From: CBDHEY01 sp965262305 | GTDB taxonomy: Bacteria; Pseudomonadota; Gammaproteobacteria; Pseudomonadales; Cellvibrionaceae | DNA length: 64,000 nucleotides | Assembly (NCBI GenBank): GCA_965262305.1 | Contig: CBDHEY010000002.1 | Coordinates: 1,922,001-1,986,000 of the forward strand | Reading direction: 5' to 3' | Shown: positions 52,351 through 59,469 of the stretch, in pieces | Layout: each line of letters opens with the position of its first letter | Position numbering within the stretch: the first letter of the stretch is position 1 | Translations under genes and position numbers: made by a program | Notes under the pieces: generated by a model | The model's database searches: none | What the model saw: only the letters and a program-made list of their open reading frames with translations | Told to the model about the DNA's origin: nothing

Positions 52351-52704
52351 CTAAATCGGCATATTCATGACATCTTGATAAGCTTCAACCAATTTGTTTC
52401 GAACTTGAAGCATAGAATCAAATGCAACCCCAGCTTTTTGAGATGCAATCATTACCTCAGTGACATCGACATTCGGATCTCCCTGAATATAGGATTTTGA
52501 TATGGCTCCAGACGCATGTTGAACCTCATTTACTTTGTCGATCGCTTGGGTCATCAATTCAGTAAACTTGGGACCATTGCTCGTTTGACTTTCAGAAGCT
52601 TTCACATCGGAATTAATCAAACCAGTGTTGTTAAACGATTGAGCTTGAGATTTTAAAGCTCGCATTTCAAGTAACAGTCGGTTGATGTCCATTCTTTCAG
52701 ACAT
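52351..52704 (-). CDS. fliE: Flagellar rod-MS ring junction protein FliE
   Basis: 117 residues; typical C-terminal half: NEVQHASGAISKSYIQGDPN followed by VTEVMIASQKAGVAFDSMLQ and VRNKLVEAYQDVMNMPI. FliE connects the MS ring to the proximal rod and is the first exported rod protein. First gene of fliE-F-G-H-I-J. A sigma54-like promoter and a palindrome lie upstream (52791-52805, 52748-52765). Confidence 0.97.
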   Translation of the reverse strand: MSERMDINRLLLEMRALKSQAQSFNNTGLINSDVKASESQTSNGPKFTELMTQAIDKVNEVQHASGAISKSYIQGDPNVDVTEVMIASQKAGVAFDSMLQVRNKLVEAYQDVMNMPI

Positions 52705-52747
52705 TGAATTCTCCCGTTAAATTAGAAACAGATTGTTTCGTCTTTTC

Positions 52748-52765
52748 GTGACGGAATTACGTCAC
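52748..52765. promoter_or_regulatory. Palindrome in the fliE leader, candidate FleQ site
   Basis: GTGACG-GAATTA-CGTCAC, a perfect 6-bp inverted repeat, sits about +14 to +31 relative to the start expected from the promoter at 52791-52805. The left part GTGACGGAA equals the start of the candidate element in the fliL leader. Half-sites are inverted here rather than direct, so the FleQ assignment is weaker. Confidence 0.45.
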
Positions 52766-52790
52766 ACTTTAGAATCTAACAAGAGTAATT

Positions 52791-52805
52791 GCACAAACCA
52801 GGCCA
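52791..52805 (-). promoter_or_regulatory. Probable sigma54 promoter of fliE
   Basis: The minus strand reads TGGCCTGGTTTGTGC: TGGC at -24 and GTGC at -12 with GG and GC 10 nt apart. The -12 box is imperfect. It lies 87 bp before fliE; in Pseudomonas the fliE operon is sigma54- and FleQ-dependent. Confidence 0.6.
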
Positions 52806-52977
52806 AAATTATGCGTTGTTAAAGAAGGATATAAAGAAATAGAAGAATCTAACTTAGAAAAAGTTAGAAGGTAAAAAGTCTTTTAGGCTTACTTTGTATC
52901 GGTAGCCAAAAATTAAGTAAAAACCAATCTAAGGACCAGAAACTGGCCCTTAACAAAGATCTTATAAAATCTAAAAA

Positions 52978-53157
52978 CTAATTTAGATCGTCAAAATCGA
53001 ATTCTTTTAATTCTCTTTTTAGACGTAGTTCTTCCATTTTATTTTCCAATCTTCGACGAGCATCCGTATTAACTTGGCGAACGCCGATGGATTGAATAAT
53101 GTCTGAATCTCCGTCACTAATCTCATCAAAAGAGGTATCTAGTGCTTCAACGCCCAT
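52978..53157 (-). CDS. Small protein (59 aa), PA3496-like
   Basis: A reading frame from ATG at 53157 to TAG at 52978, with AGGAG 8 nt before the start. It begins MGVEALDTSFDEISDGDSDI and contains ARRRLENKMEELRLKRELKE followed by an acidic end. The ARRRLE-x5-LRLKRELxEFD helix resembles small gammaproteobacterial proteins of the PA3496 family, whose role is unknown to me. It lies between fleR (219 bp upstream, behind a terminator) and fliE (274 bp downstream), on the same strand. The ribosome-binding site and amphipathic helix make a real gene likely. Confidence 0.7.
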   Translation of the reverse strand: MGVEALDTSFDEISDGDSDIIQSIGVRQVNTDARRRLENKMEELRLKRELKEFDFDDLN

Positions 53158-53308
53158 AGCAGCAACTCCTATATAAATGCGGTTTACAGAATTTGCGAAT
53201 TAAAGGTTACAACGACATAGTCCTAGTTAAAAGTGACAAATAGATTACAAAGAAATGAAGTTTTTGAAAACACTTTTTCTTAAATTAATTTACTATTTAA
53301 AATTTAAA

Positions 53309-53337
53309 AAGCCGTGCTTGTAGTTCTAGAACGGCTT
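53309..53337 (-). terminator. Rho-independent terminator of fleR
   Basis: Read on the minus strand, AAGCCGT and ACGGCTT form a 7-bp stem around a 15-nt loop containing TCTAGA, followed by TTTAAATTTT. It lies 39 bp after the fleR stop codon. Confidence 0.75.
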
Positions 53338-53375
53338 CAAAATAGTAATAAAAAATGTCAATAACTACTATTTTT

Positions 53376-54860
53376 TCATGTAGCTAATGCGGCATCTAAA
53401 TTATATCCATCATCTTTTAGTCGCGCGATTTTATAACGAAGAGTTCTAGGGCTTATTCCCAATTTAGCTGCCGTATTTTTTTTACTACCATGCTCCTGCT
53501 TAAGTGTTTTAACAATAATGTCAAATTCATGTCGCTGCATATCTCGTCCAAGAAGACGAGTCATATCTGCACTAATTTCATTTAACTGTTCAGTATCGTT
53601 TGTAGTTTTTTCTTCTATATTAAGATCATTGATATCACTACTAAGTTCAATTTTATCTGTATTTACCGAAAGGTCTGCCGCATCAATTAGACTGGGTTTC
53701 TCGCTAAACGTATCACCTATATTTAATCCTAGATCGTTCACGCCTATAACACTTCCACCTTGTAAAATAAGTGCGCGCTGCATGACATTATCTAATTCTC
53801 TTACGTTTCCAGGCCAAAGATAATTATGTAGTACCATCTTTGCGGGTTCGCTTAAAATAATTCCTGTACGACTTTGTTTTTTTGCATGTTTCGATAATAG
53901 TGTGTTTGCAAGTGGTAAAATATCTTCCTTCCTATCCCTCAGTGGTGCCCACTGAAGCGGTAATACACTTAACCTGAAATACAAATCTTCTCTAAATTTT
54001 CCAAGACTTACTTCTTTTCTCATATCCCTATTCGATGTCGCAATGACACGTACATCTAGCTTTATTGTTTTTCTACCACCAAGCTTCTCCACCTCCTTCT
54101 CTTGCAAGACACGCAAAAGTTTAGCTTGAAGGTTTAAATCCATTTCCGAAATTTCGTCTAATAAAATTGTTCCACCATTAGCTTGTTCAAATTTTCCTGG
54201 AGAAGACTGTTGCGCACCAGTATAAGCTCCTTTTTCATAACCAAATAAAATAGCCTCTAACATGTTTTCTGGAATCGCTGCGCAATTAATTGCTACAAAC
54301 GGTTTACCAGAACGATTAGAATGAGAGTGAATATATTGCGCTAATACCTCTTTACCGGTTCCTGATTCGCCCATAAGTAATACTGTTGATTCCGATCGAG
54401 CCACTCTTCTTGCTAACTGTAAAAGTTGTCGGCTTGAATCGGCTTGCGCTATAGGTTCATCTATAGTCGGTTCTTTTCCGCCGACAAATCGCTTTACTGT
54501 TTCCACCAGTATCTCAGGCTCAAACGGCTTAACTAGATAATCCGAGGCACCTTCTTTCATGGCCGAAACCGATTCTCGTATGCTTGCATAAGCCGTTATT
54601 AAAAGCATGGGAATATGCGGAAAATCAGATTTCACAAGACGTAATAAATCATGACCACTCATGTTTCCCATATTTACATCTGAGATGATTAAATTTAAAT
54701 TAGGCGTTTTTGAAATAATCTCTACCGCGGATTCTGCATTATTTGCGGCAATCACATCCATGGATTCTAACTTTAACGTTTCAACTAACGCTTCTCTAAG
54801 GTTCGGATCATCCTCGACGACCAGAATTTTTTGACAGGAATTTTCCAATTTATCACTCAT
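53376..54860 (-). CDS. fleR: Sigma54-dependent flagellar response regulator FleR
   Basis: 494 residues: receiver (about 10-125, phospho-acceptor D61 in LIISDVNMGNMSG), AAA+ domain with Walker A MGESGTGKE, sigma54-contact loop GAYTGA (Tyr in place of the usual Phe), Walker B LLDEIS and the arginine finger region REDLYFRL, then a Fis-type helix-turn-helix at the C-terminus (KNTAAKLGISPRTLRYKIA). FleR with FleS activates class III flagellar genes in Pseudomonas. It starts 5 bp after fleS and is followed by a clear terminator. Linker between AAA+ and HTH is about 90 residues and acidic. Confidence 0.96.
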   Translation of the reverse strand: MSDKLENSCQKILVVEDDPNLREALVETLKLESMDVIAANNAESAVEIISKTPNLNLIISDVNMGNMSGHDLLRLVKSDFPHIPMLLITAYASIRESVSAMKEGASDYLVKPFEPEILVETVKRFVGGKEPTIDEPIAQADSSRQLLQLARRVARSESTVLLMGESGTGKEVLAQYIHSHSNRSGKPFVAINCAAIPENMLEAILFGYEKGAYTGAQQSSPGKFEQANGGTILLDEISEMDLNLQAKLLRVLQEKEVEKLGGRKTIKLDVRVIATSNRDMRKEVSLGKFREDLYFRLSVLPLQWAPLRDRKEDILPLANTLLSKHAKKQSRTGIILSEPAKMVLHNYLWPGNVRELDNVMQRALILQGGSVIGVNDLGLNIGDTFSEKPSLIDAADLSVNTDKIELSSDINDLNIEEKTTNDTEQLNEISADMTRLLGRDMQRHEFDIIVKTLKQEHGSKKNTAAKLGISPRTLRYKIARLKDDGYNLDAALAT

Positions 54861-54865
54861 AAACG

Positions 54866-56113
54866 TTACCTAATATTTTCTACATCTAAAATGGGTAGCA
54901 CCATTGATGCCCTTGTACCCTGACCCACACTTGACGTTAGATCGAGAGACCCGCCATGTGCTTTTGCGACAGATTGCACCACCGTTATACCTAATCCAGT
55001 CCCTTGTGATTTAGTTGTATAAAACAGCTCCTTTGCAGAAACTAAGCTATCCTCGGACATTCCCTCTCCATTGTCTTCGATAGAGACAACTAACTCGCTA
55101 TCATTTTCGATTTTAATTTCAAAATTTATTGTTAACTTTGGGCTACTCTTAGTCGCCTGAATACCATTATTAATTAAATTCATCAGCGCACTAATTAGCG
55201 CCTCTCGATTACATTTAATGATTTCATCGCCACACTGATTTATCCAATTAACCTCACAATGACTTGTCTGTATTGTTACCTCAGCAGCTTCTTTTAATCC
55301 GCTTTCTAAGTTTTTAATTGAGATTTTGTCGTTTAAAGGTAACTCATTCTTAACAAACAACATCATATCCCTTATCTGTTTTTCCATATGATGTAATCGA
55401 CCATAAAGCTTTTTAGAAAACTCTTTTTTAGTTTCGTTATCTATCGAGTCTTTACATATATGACCGGCATATAAAATAGCCGCAGAGAGTGGTGTGCGAA
55501 TTTGATGTGCCAATGCAGAGACCATTTTCCCAAGCGCAGAAAGTTTTTCATATCGACTTAAATTTTCTTGCAATCGTCGTGTTTCAGTTTGGTCTGTTAA
55601 CAATATCACCTGTCCTTGCAGATCCAAAGACCCCGTAGAGATACTAATTCGCTTTCCCGATTTTGTAGAAACTTCGAAACCATCGTCATTTCTTGGGGCA
55701 AAACACTCAGAAATTATATTCCGCCAAACACGACCCAGAAGCTGGGTATCCAACAGAGTGTTAGCAGCGGGATTCGCCTCGACAATTATGCCTTTTCGAT
55801 CAAGCACGATCACACCGCCAGGAAGAAAATCCAGCAGAGCTTGCATCCTACCGGCAATTTCATTTTTCGCCTCAAACTCAAAGTGTTTTTCTTGTTCTGC
55901 CTTAGAAAGTTCTCGAGTCAAATGCTGAACTTTCGTCTCCAAATGGTGATAGGAATCTTCTAGCTGCTTAGACGTTTCATTAAAGAATGAAAACGCAGCT
56001 TCGAGACTCTCCAGTTTTTCACTATCTAACTCAGAATTGACAGGTAATGAGGTAATATTTTGATTCGTAGCAACAGCCAAACTAATAGTTCTCCTAAGAC
56101 AAATAAATGACAT
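54866..56113 (-). CDS. fleS: Flagellar sensor histidine kinase FleS
   Basis: Up to 415 residues, no membrane helix. An N-terminal coiled coil leads to a PAS domain (about 90-185; LPGGVIVLDRKGIIVEANPA), a HisKA helix with the phospho-acceptor in ALGKMVSALAHQIRTPLSAA and an HATPase (ALMNLINNGIQATK, DNGEGMS, GTGLGITVVQSVAKAHGG). It phosphorylates FleR. The ATG at 56113 has no ribosome-binding site; a TTG 11 codons later (56080) has AGGAG 9 nt upstream and may be the true start. A sigma54 promoter lies 35 bp upstream of the ATG. Confidence 0.93.
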   Translation of the reverse strand: MSFICLRRTISLAVATNQNITSLPVNSELDSEKLESLEAAFSFFNETSKQLEDSYHHLETKVQHLTRELSKAEQEKHFEFEAKNEIAGRMQALLDFLPGGVIVLDRKGIIVEANPAANTLLDTQLLGRVWRNIISECFAPRNDDGFEVSTKSGKRISISTGSLDLQGQVILLTDQTETRRLQENLSRYEKLSALGKMVSALAHQIRTPLSAAILYAGHICKDSIDNETKKEFSKKLYGRLHHMEKQIRDMMLFVKNELPLNDKISIKNLESGLKEAAEVTIQTSHCEVNWINQCGDEIIKCNREALISALMNLINNGIQATKSSPKLTINFEIKIENDSELVVSIEDNGEGMSEDSLVSAKELFYTTKSQGTGLGITVVQSVAKAHGGSLDLTSSVGQGTRASMVLPILDVENIR

Positions 56114-56147
56114 AATGCCAAATATGAAAATCTTAGAGGGAGAAATT

Positions 56148-56162
56148 GCAATCCGAATGCCA
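56148..56162 (-). promoter_or_regulatory. Sigma54 (-24/-12) promoter of fleS-fleR
   Basis: The minus strand reads TGGCATTCGGATTGC: TGGCAT at -24 and TTGC at -12, GG and GC 10 nt apart. It lies 35 bp before the annotated fleS ATG. Expression of fleSR from a FleQ- and sigma54-dependent promoter is established in P. aeruginosa. Confidence 0.88.
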
Positions 56163-56212
56163 AATTATTTTTTTTATATTTATCAACGGCTTATAAATTT
56201 ATTAAAATTTCT

Positions 56213-56228
56213 GTGACAAACTTTTGAC
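56213..56228. promoter_or_regulatory. Candidate FleQ-binding element upstream of fleSR
   Basis: The plus strand reads GTGACAAACTTTTGAC, two TGAC half-sites starting 11 bp apart. It ends 51 bp upstream of the -24 box, about -77 to -92 from the expected transcript start, a normal enhancer position. The same 16-bp geometry is seen at flhA and fliL. In P. aeruginosa the FleQ site of fleSR is also upstream while those of flhA, fliL and fliE are downstream. Confidence 0.58.
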
Positions 56229-56229
56229 A

Positions 56230-56252
56230 AAACAGTTTTATCAAAACTGTTT
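56230..56252. repeat. 10-bp perfect palindrome beside the fleSR enhancer
   Basis: AAACAGTTTT (56230-56239) and AAAACTGTTT (56243-56252) are exact inverted repeats around ATC. It begins 1 bp after the candidate FleQ element and about 200 bp after the fleQ stop. It may be a regulatory site; it is too AT-rich and far from fleQ to be a convincing terminator. Confidence 0.5.
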
Positions 56253-56449
56253 GCAATCTACTTTAAGATTAGAATGAGAGAACATTGTTTGGTTTTATAT
56301 TAAAAGAATTTTGACGAAGATAGTATATGATTTTAATCAGAGGTTTTTATTATTTTATTCTCCGATAGAAATGGGCGTTAAATAACGAAGGTTACTCATT
56401 TAAAACTTTAATCAAATTGTATAAATTTAACCTGAGAAAGATAGAAAAG

Positions 56450-57895
56450 TTAACCACGCTGTAAACCGTATTTTTTCATTTTCTCTACAAGTGTGGTTCT
56501 GCGAATCATAAGCTGCTCTGCCGCTCTTGCTACAACGCCACCAGTATTATCTAGCGCCTGTTGTATCAAACTTTGCTCAAGACCTGTAATGAATTCTTTT
56601 AAGTCAATACCATTTTCAGGTAGTAAAACCTTATCATTGGTACTCACCAAAGACATCTTCGGTTCCGGCTCTTCCAGTTCCGGGTAATGATCTTCTTCCT
56701 CATCGATTTCAACATGACGATATTTTTGCGGAAGGTCTCTAACACTCACGACGCCAAAAGGATGCATAATGGCCATGCGTTCAACAAGGTTAGCAAGTTC
56801 ACGGACGTTTCCAGGCCATTCGTGCCGACAAAGTGATAGAATTGCCGCGGAATTAAATCTAATGGATCCCCTCTTTTCGTTTTCTAACCTCGCAACTAAC
56901 TCGTTGATGAGTAATGGAATATCTTCCGAACGTTCCCTAAGCGCGGGCATTTCAATAGGGAAAACATTAAGACGATAATATAGATCCTCTCTGAAGGAAT
57001 TTTCTTCGATCATAGTTTCAAGATTTCTATGGGTGGCTGCGATGATACGCACATTGGTTGAAAACGATTTGTTTCCGCCCACTCGTTCATAGGTTTTTTC
57101 TTGAAGCACTCTCAATATTTTCACTTGCATATGGAGTGGCATGTCGCCAATTTCATCCAAAAATAATGTACCACCTTCGGCCATTTCAAAACGCCCTGCT
57201 CTCGCGTTTATAGCTCCAGTGAATGCACCTTTTTCATGACCAAATAATTCACTTTCTAAAAGTTCTTGTGGAATAGCGCCACAATTTACAGGAACAAAAG
57301 GCCCATTTTTCCGCTCAGAATGATAATGAAGATTTCTCGCAACAACTTCCTTTCCAGTGCCAGACTCTCCTTGTATAAGTACGGTGACATCATTCTCCGC
57401 CACCTGCATCATCATTCGCCTAACATCTTTGATAAGGCGACTGGTGCCTACCAGACTTCGGAATAAATGACTGGGTCTTCGACCTGGTATTTTTTCGGAT
57501 TTTTCTCGATTTTCGATAAATAATTGCCCGCGATGTATCGCATCATTCAGACTATTATAATTGAGTGGTAATTCGAGATTGGCGACAATCATAGCTTGGG
57601 TTTCAGCATCGAGGCTTTCTTCAAAATTTCCATCAACCCCTAAAATTGCAACTGGTATCGTTCCGTGAATTTCATTTACTTTTTTTGCTAGCTTTTCAAA
57701 ACAGTATTTGTTGGACGTATTGATCAACACTAGTCCTGGAGACGAACAAACTTCATTAGGTCTCTTGGATATGTTCAAAAATTCATCTGAATTTACACTT
57801 TCTGCATTTTCTCCGATAAATTCTAAAATGGATGAAACTGTTACTAGTGAACTAGAATTGTCTCCAATGACAAGAATACTTTTATTCTGGAGCAT
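56450..57895 (-). CDS. fleQ: Master flagellar regulator FleQ (sigma54 activator)
   Basis: 481 residues. The N-terminal FleQ domain (1-125) has a receiver-like fold without a phosphorylation site. The AAA+ domain (about 148-385) has Walker A GESGTGKE (176-183), the GAFTGA loop (223-228), Walker B LFLDEIGD and FREDLYYRLNVFP. A C-terminal Fis-type helix-turn-helix follows (GVVARAAEQLMIRRTTLVEK). FleQ activates class II flagellar genes with sigma54, is inhibited by FleN, and in pseudomonads binds c-di-GMP at the AAA+ domain. No sigma54 promoter precedes it; the 202 bp upstream contain only a possible 37-codon frame (57919-58032, TTG start). Confidence 0.96.
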   Translation of the reverse strand: MLQNKSILVIGDNSSSLVTVSSILEFIGENAESVNSDEFLNISKRPNEVCSSPGLVLINTSNKYCFEKLAKKVNEIHGTIPVAILGVDGNFEESLDAETQAMIVANLELPLNYNSLNDAIHRGQLFIENREKSEKIPGRRPSHLFRSLVGTSRLIKDVRRMMMQVAENDVTVLIQGESGTGKEVVARNLHYHSERKNGPFVPVNCGAIPQELLESELFGHEKGAFTGAINARAGRFEMAEGGTLFLDEIGDMPLHMQVKILRVLQEKTYERVGGNKSFSTNVRIIAATHRNLETMIEENSFREDLYYRLNVFPIEMPALRERSEDIPLLINELVARLENEKRGSIRFNSAAILSLCRHEWPGNVRELANLVERMAIMHPFGVVSVRDLPQKYRHVEIDEEEDHYPELEEPEPKMSLVSTNDKVLLPENGIDLKEFITGLEQSLIQQALDNTGGVVARAAEQLMIRRTTLVEKMKKYGLQRG

Positions 57896-58097
57896 TTACT
57901 TAAAACCCGTGTTACTACTTAATCTTTAAATTGCGGCCTTTGTGCTTTAATATCGACGCCAACCATATCGGTCTTGGCATTAAAAGCGTCAAAGCTTAGG
58001 GAAGTAATAGTCAACGGATTGTCGATAGTCAAATTATCGACGAAAAATAGCGGTGTATAGTTTAAATTACACTAACATTGGTAATAAGTTATACAAA

Positions 58098-58358
58098 TTA
58101 ATTATCTGGAACAAAATGACAATCTGGAGCCGAATCAGAGAGATTTGAAACAACACGGTTGTATGTGGAAAGAATCACTTCGAGTTCGGTGATCAATGCT
58201 CGCGTATTTCTATTTTCATCATCAAAAGCTTGGTTCAAAAAATCACCTAGCTTTTTATCCCAATGTCTTAACGCTACCCAATCTTGTCTATTGTGTGCCT
58301 TTTCTAACTCAATGCGTGCCCGCTTAAGAGCGAACTCAGTGGAGTTGGTTACAGACAT
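58098..58358 (-). CDS. FliT-like flagellar protein
   Basis: An 86-residue helical protein (ALKRARIELEKAHNRQDWVA, LRHWDKKLGDFLNQAFDDEN) resembling the small helical FliT chaperones by size, composition and position after fliS. FliT binds FliD and blocks premature filament capping. Sequence identity in this group is low and no motif proves it; another small flagellar helper is possible. It is 69 bp after the second fliS and 202 bp before fleQ. Confidence 0.65.
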   Translation of the reverse strand: MSVTNSTEFALKRARIELEKAHNRQDWVALRHWDKKLGDFLNQAFDDENRNTRALITELEVILSTYNRVVSNLSDSAPDCHFVPDN

Positions 58359-58427
58359 TTAATCGCTCCAAATAAACATACCTTACTAATAAGGTAACGG
58401 CGATTTATTGCAAAGCTTTAGTACAAA

Positions 58428-58823
58428 TTAGGCAATTTTAGCTTGCTTTTGAATGTAGATATTATCCCAACCTTCTTTCACTTCAGAAACTAAACGACGA
58501 ACTTCATCCAAAACTTCGCATTCTTGTTTTTTTGAATTTGCGGTTTCAATACGTTCGATCATATAAACATAGAGCGTTTCTAAATTTAACGCAATTTCAC
58601 CACCTTCTTGAAAATTTAAGCTACTTCTAAGCCCATTAAGAATAGCGATAATCTTTTTGAAGAGAATTTCTTTTTCAACAAGATCATCATCTAAAATACT
58701 TTTTTTCGCTTGAGTTACACGTTCTAACATTCCATCCATTAATAATGAAATAAGTTGGTGAGAACTCAATTCTTCACCATGCTGTGCAACAACATTTGCA
58801 GCTGAGGTAGGTTTAACACTCAT
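58428..58823 (-). CDS. fliS: Second FliS paralogue (flagellin chaperone)
   Basis: 131 residues with the FliS core: LSSHQLISLLMDGMLERVTQ, followed by AILNGLRSSLNFQEGGEIAL and NLETLYVYMIERIETANSKK. It is clearly homologous to the FliS at 58989 but diverged; the N-terminus is not the usual tyrosine-containing one (MNYxxA) but MSVKPTSAANVVAQHGEEL. FliS binds the flagellin C-terminus to prevent polymerisation. The two paralogues are 165 bp apart with a hairpin between them, so expression may differ. Confidence 0.88.
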   Translation of the reverse strand: MSVKPTSAANVVAQHGEELSSHQLISLLMDGMLERVTQAKKSILDDDLVEKEILFKKIIAILNGLRSSLNFQEGGEIALNLETLYVYMIERIETANSKKQECEVLDEVRRLVSEVKEGWDNIYIQKQAKIA

Positions 58824-58937
58824 AGGGTATTCTCCAAATTATGGCGGCAAATCACTTCCGCTATCTTTAACGTAATTCTATTTCTGCAGAATTGATGCCA
58901 ATTTTTAAACAACGACTATGGAGTATTAAATTTAGAA

Positions 58938-58955
58938 CCTGCTCGATTGAGCAGG
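58938..58955 (-). terminator. Hairpin after the first fliS
   Basis: CCTGCTC and GAGCAGG are perfect 7-bp arms with a 4-nt loop, 34 bp after the stop codon of the fliS at 58989. On the minus strand TTCTAAATTTAAT follows, so it may act as a partial terminator. Confidence 0.55.
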
Positions 58956-58988
58956 ATTGAAACGATGTTAACCGTGTTGTTTGTAACC

Positions 58989-59366
58989 TTAACCGATTTG
59001 AACCCAGGCTGATCTTAGATCGCCGAGAAGTGTACCTGCTTCATCAAGTTTATCGATGTCGTCTTGCATGTGGGCTTTAACGAGCAAACTTTGAATATAA
59101 ACATATAAACCATCGAGATTTGCTGAAATCTCTCCACCATTGTCTCGATCTAGACTTTCTCTCAAGCCTCCAATTACGCCAATGGCTGCATTAATCTTCT
59201 TTCCTTTTAACTCTACTTGATTATATTCGATCGCACCCTTAGCCTGAGCAATGCGCTCTAAAGCTCCGTCATAAAGCATTTCAATTAGCTTGTGAGGTGA
59301 TGCGGATTCCGCGCTCGCTTGTTTTCTAACATTATCATAGGATGCCAATGCGGATTGATAATTCAC
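58989..59366 (-). CDS. fliS: Flagellin export chaperone FliS
   Basis: 125 residues with a typical FliS sequence: start MNYQSALASYDNVRKQ, then SASPHKLIEMLYDGALERIA and NGGEISANLDGLYVYIQSLL. It binds the C-terminal helix of flagellin in the cytoplasm and delivers it to FlhA. Length and motifs are normal. A FliA promoter lies 55-81 bp upstream, between fliD and this gene. A diverged second copy follows. Confidence 0.96.
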   Translation of the reverse strand: MNYQSALASYDNVRKQASAESASPHKLIEMLYDGALERIAQAKGAIEYNQVELKGKKINAAIGVIGGLRESLDRDNGGEISANLDGLYVYIQSLLVKAHMQDDIDKLDEAGTLLGDLRSAWVQIG

Positions 59367-59420
59367 TTAAGACCTCACTTCGTTCTTTGATTTACACTAA
59401 TTAGCTTACACATAAAATTA

Positions 59421-59447
59421 CTATCGGCAAACGGGATTAAAGCTTTA
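59421..59447 (-). promoter_or_regulatory. Sigma28 (FliA) promoter of fliS
   Basis: The minus strand reads TAAA, then 15 nt, then GCCGATAG, one base off the consensus TAAA-N15-GCCGATAA. It starts 55 bp before the fliS start codon. Confidence 0.88.
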
Positions 59448-59469
59448 TCTATTTTATTCATTATGAGTT

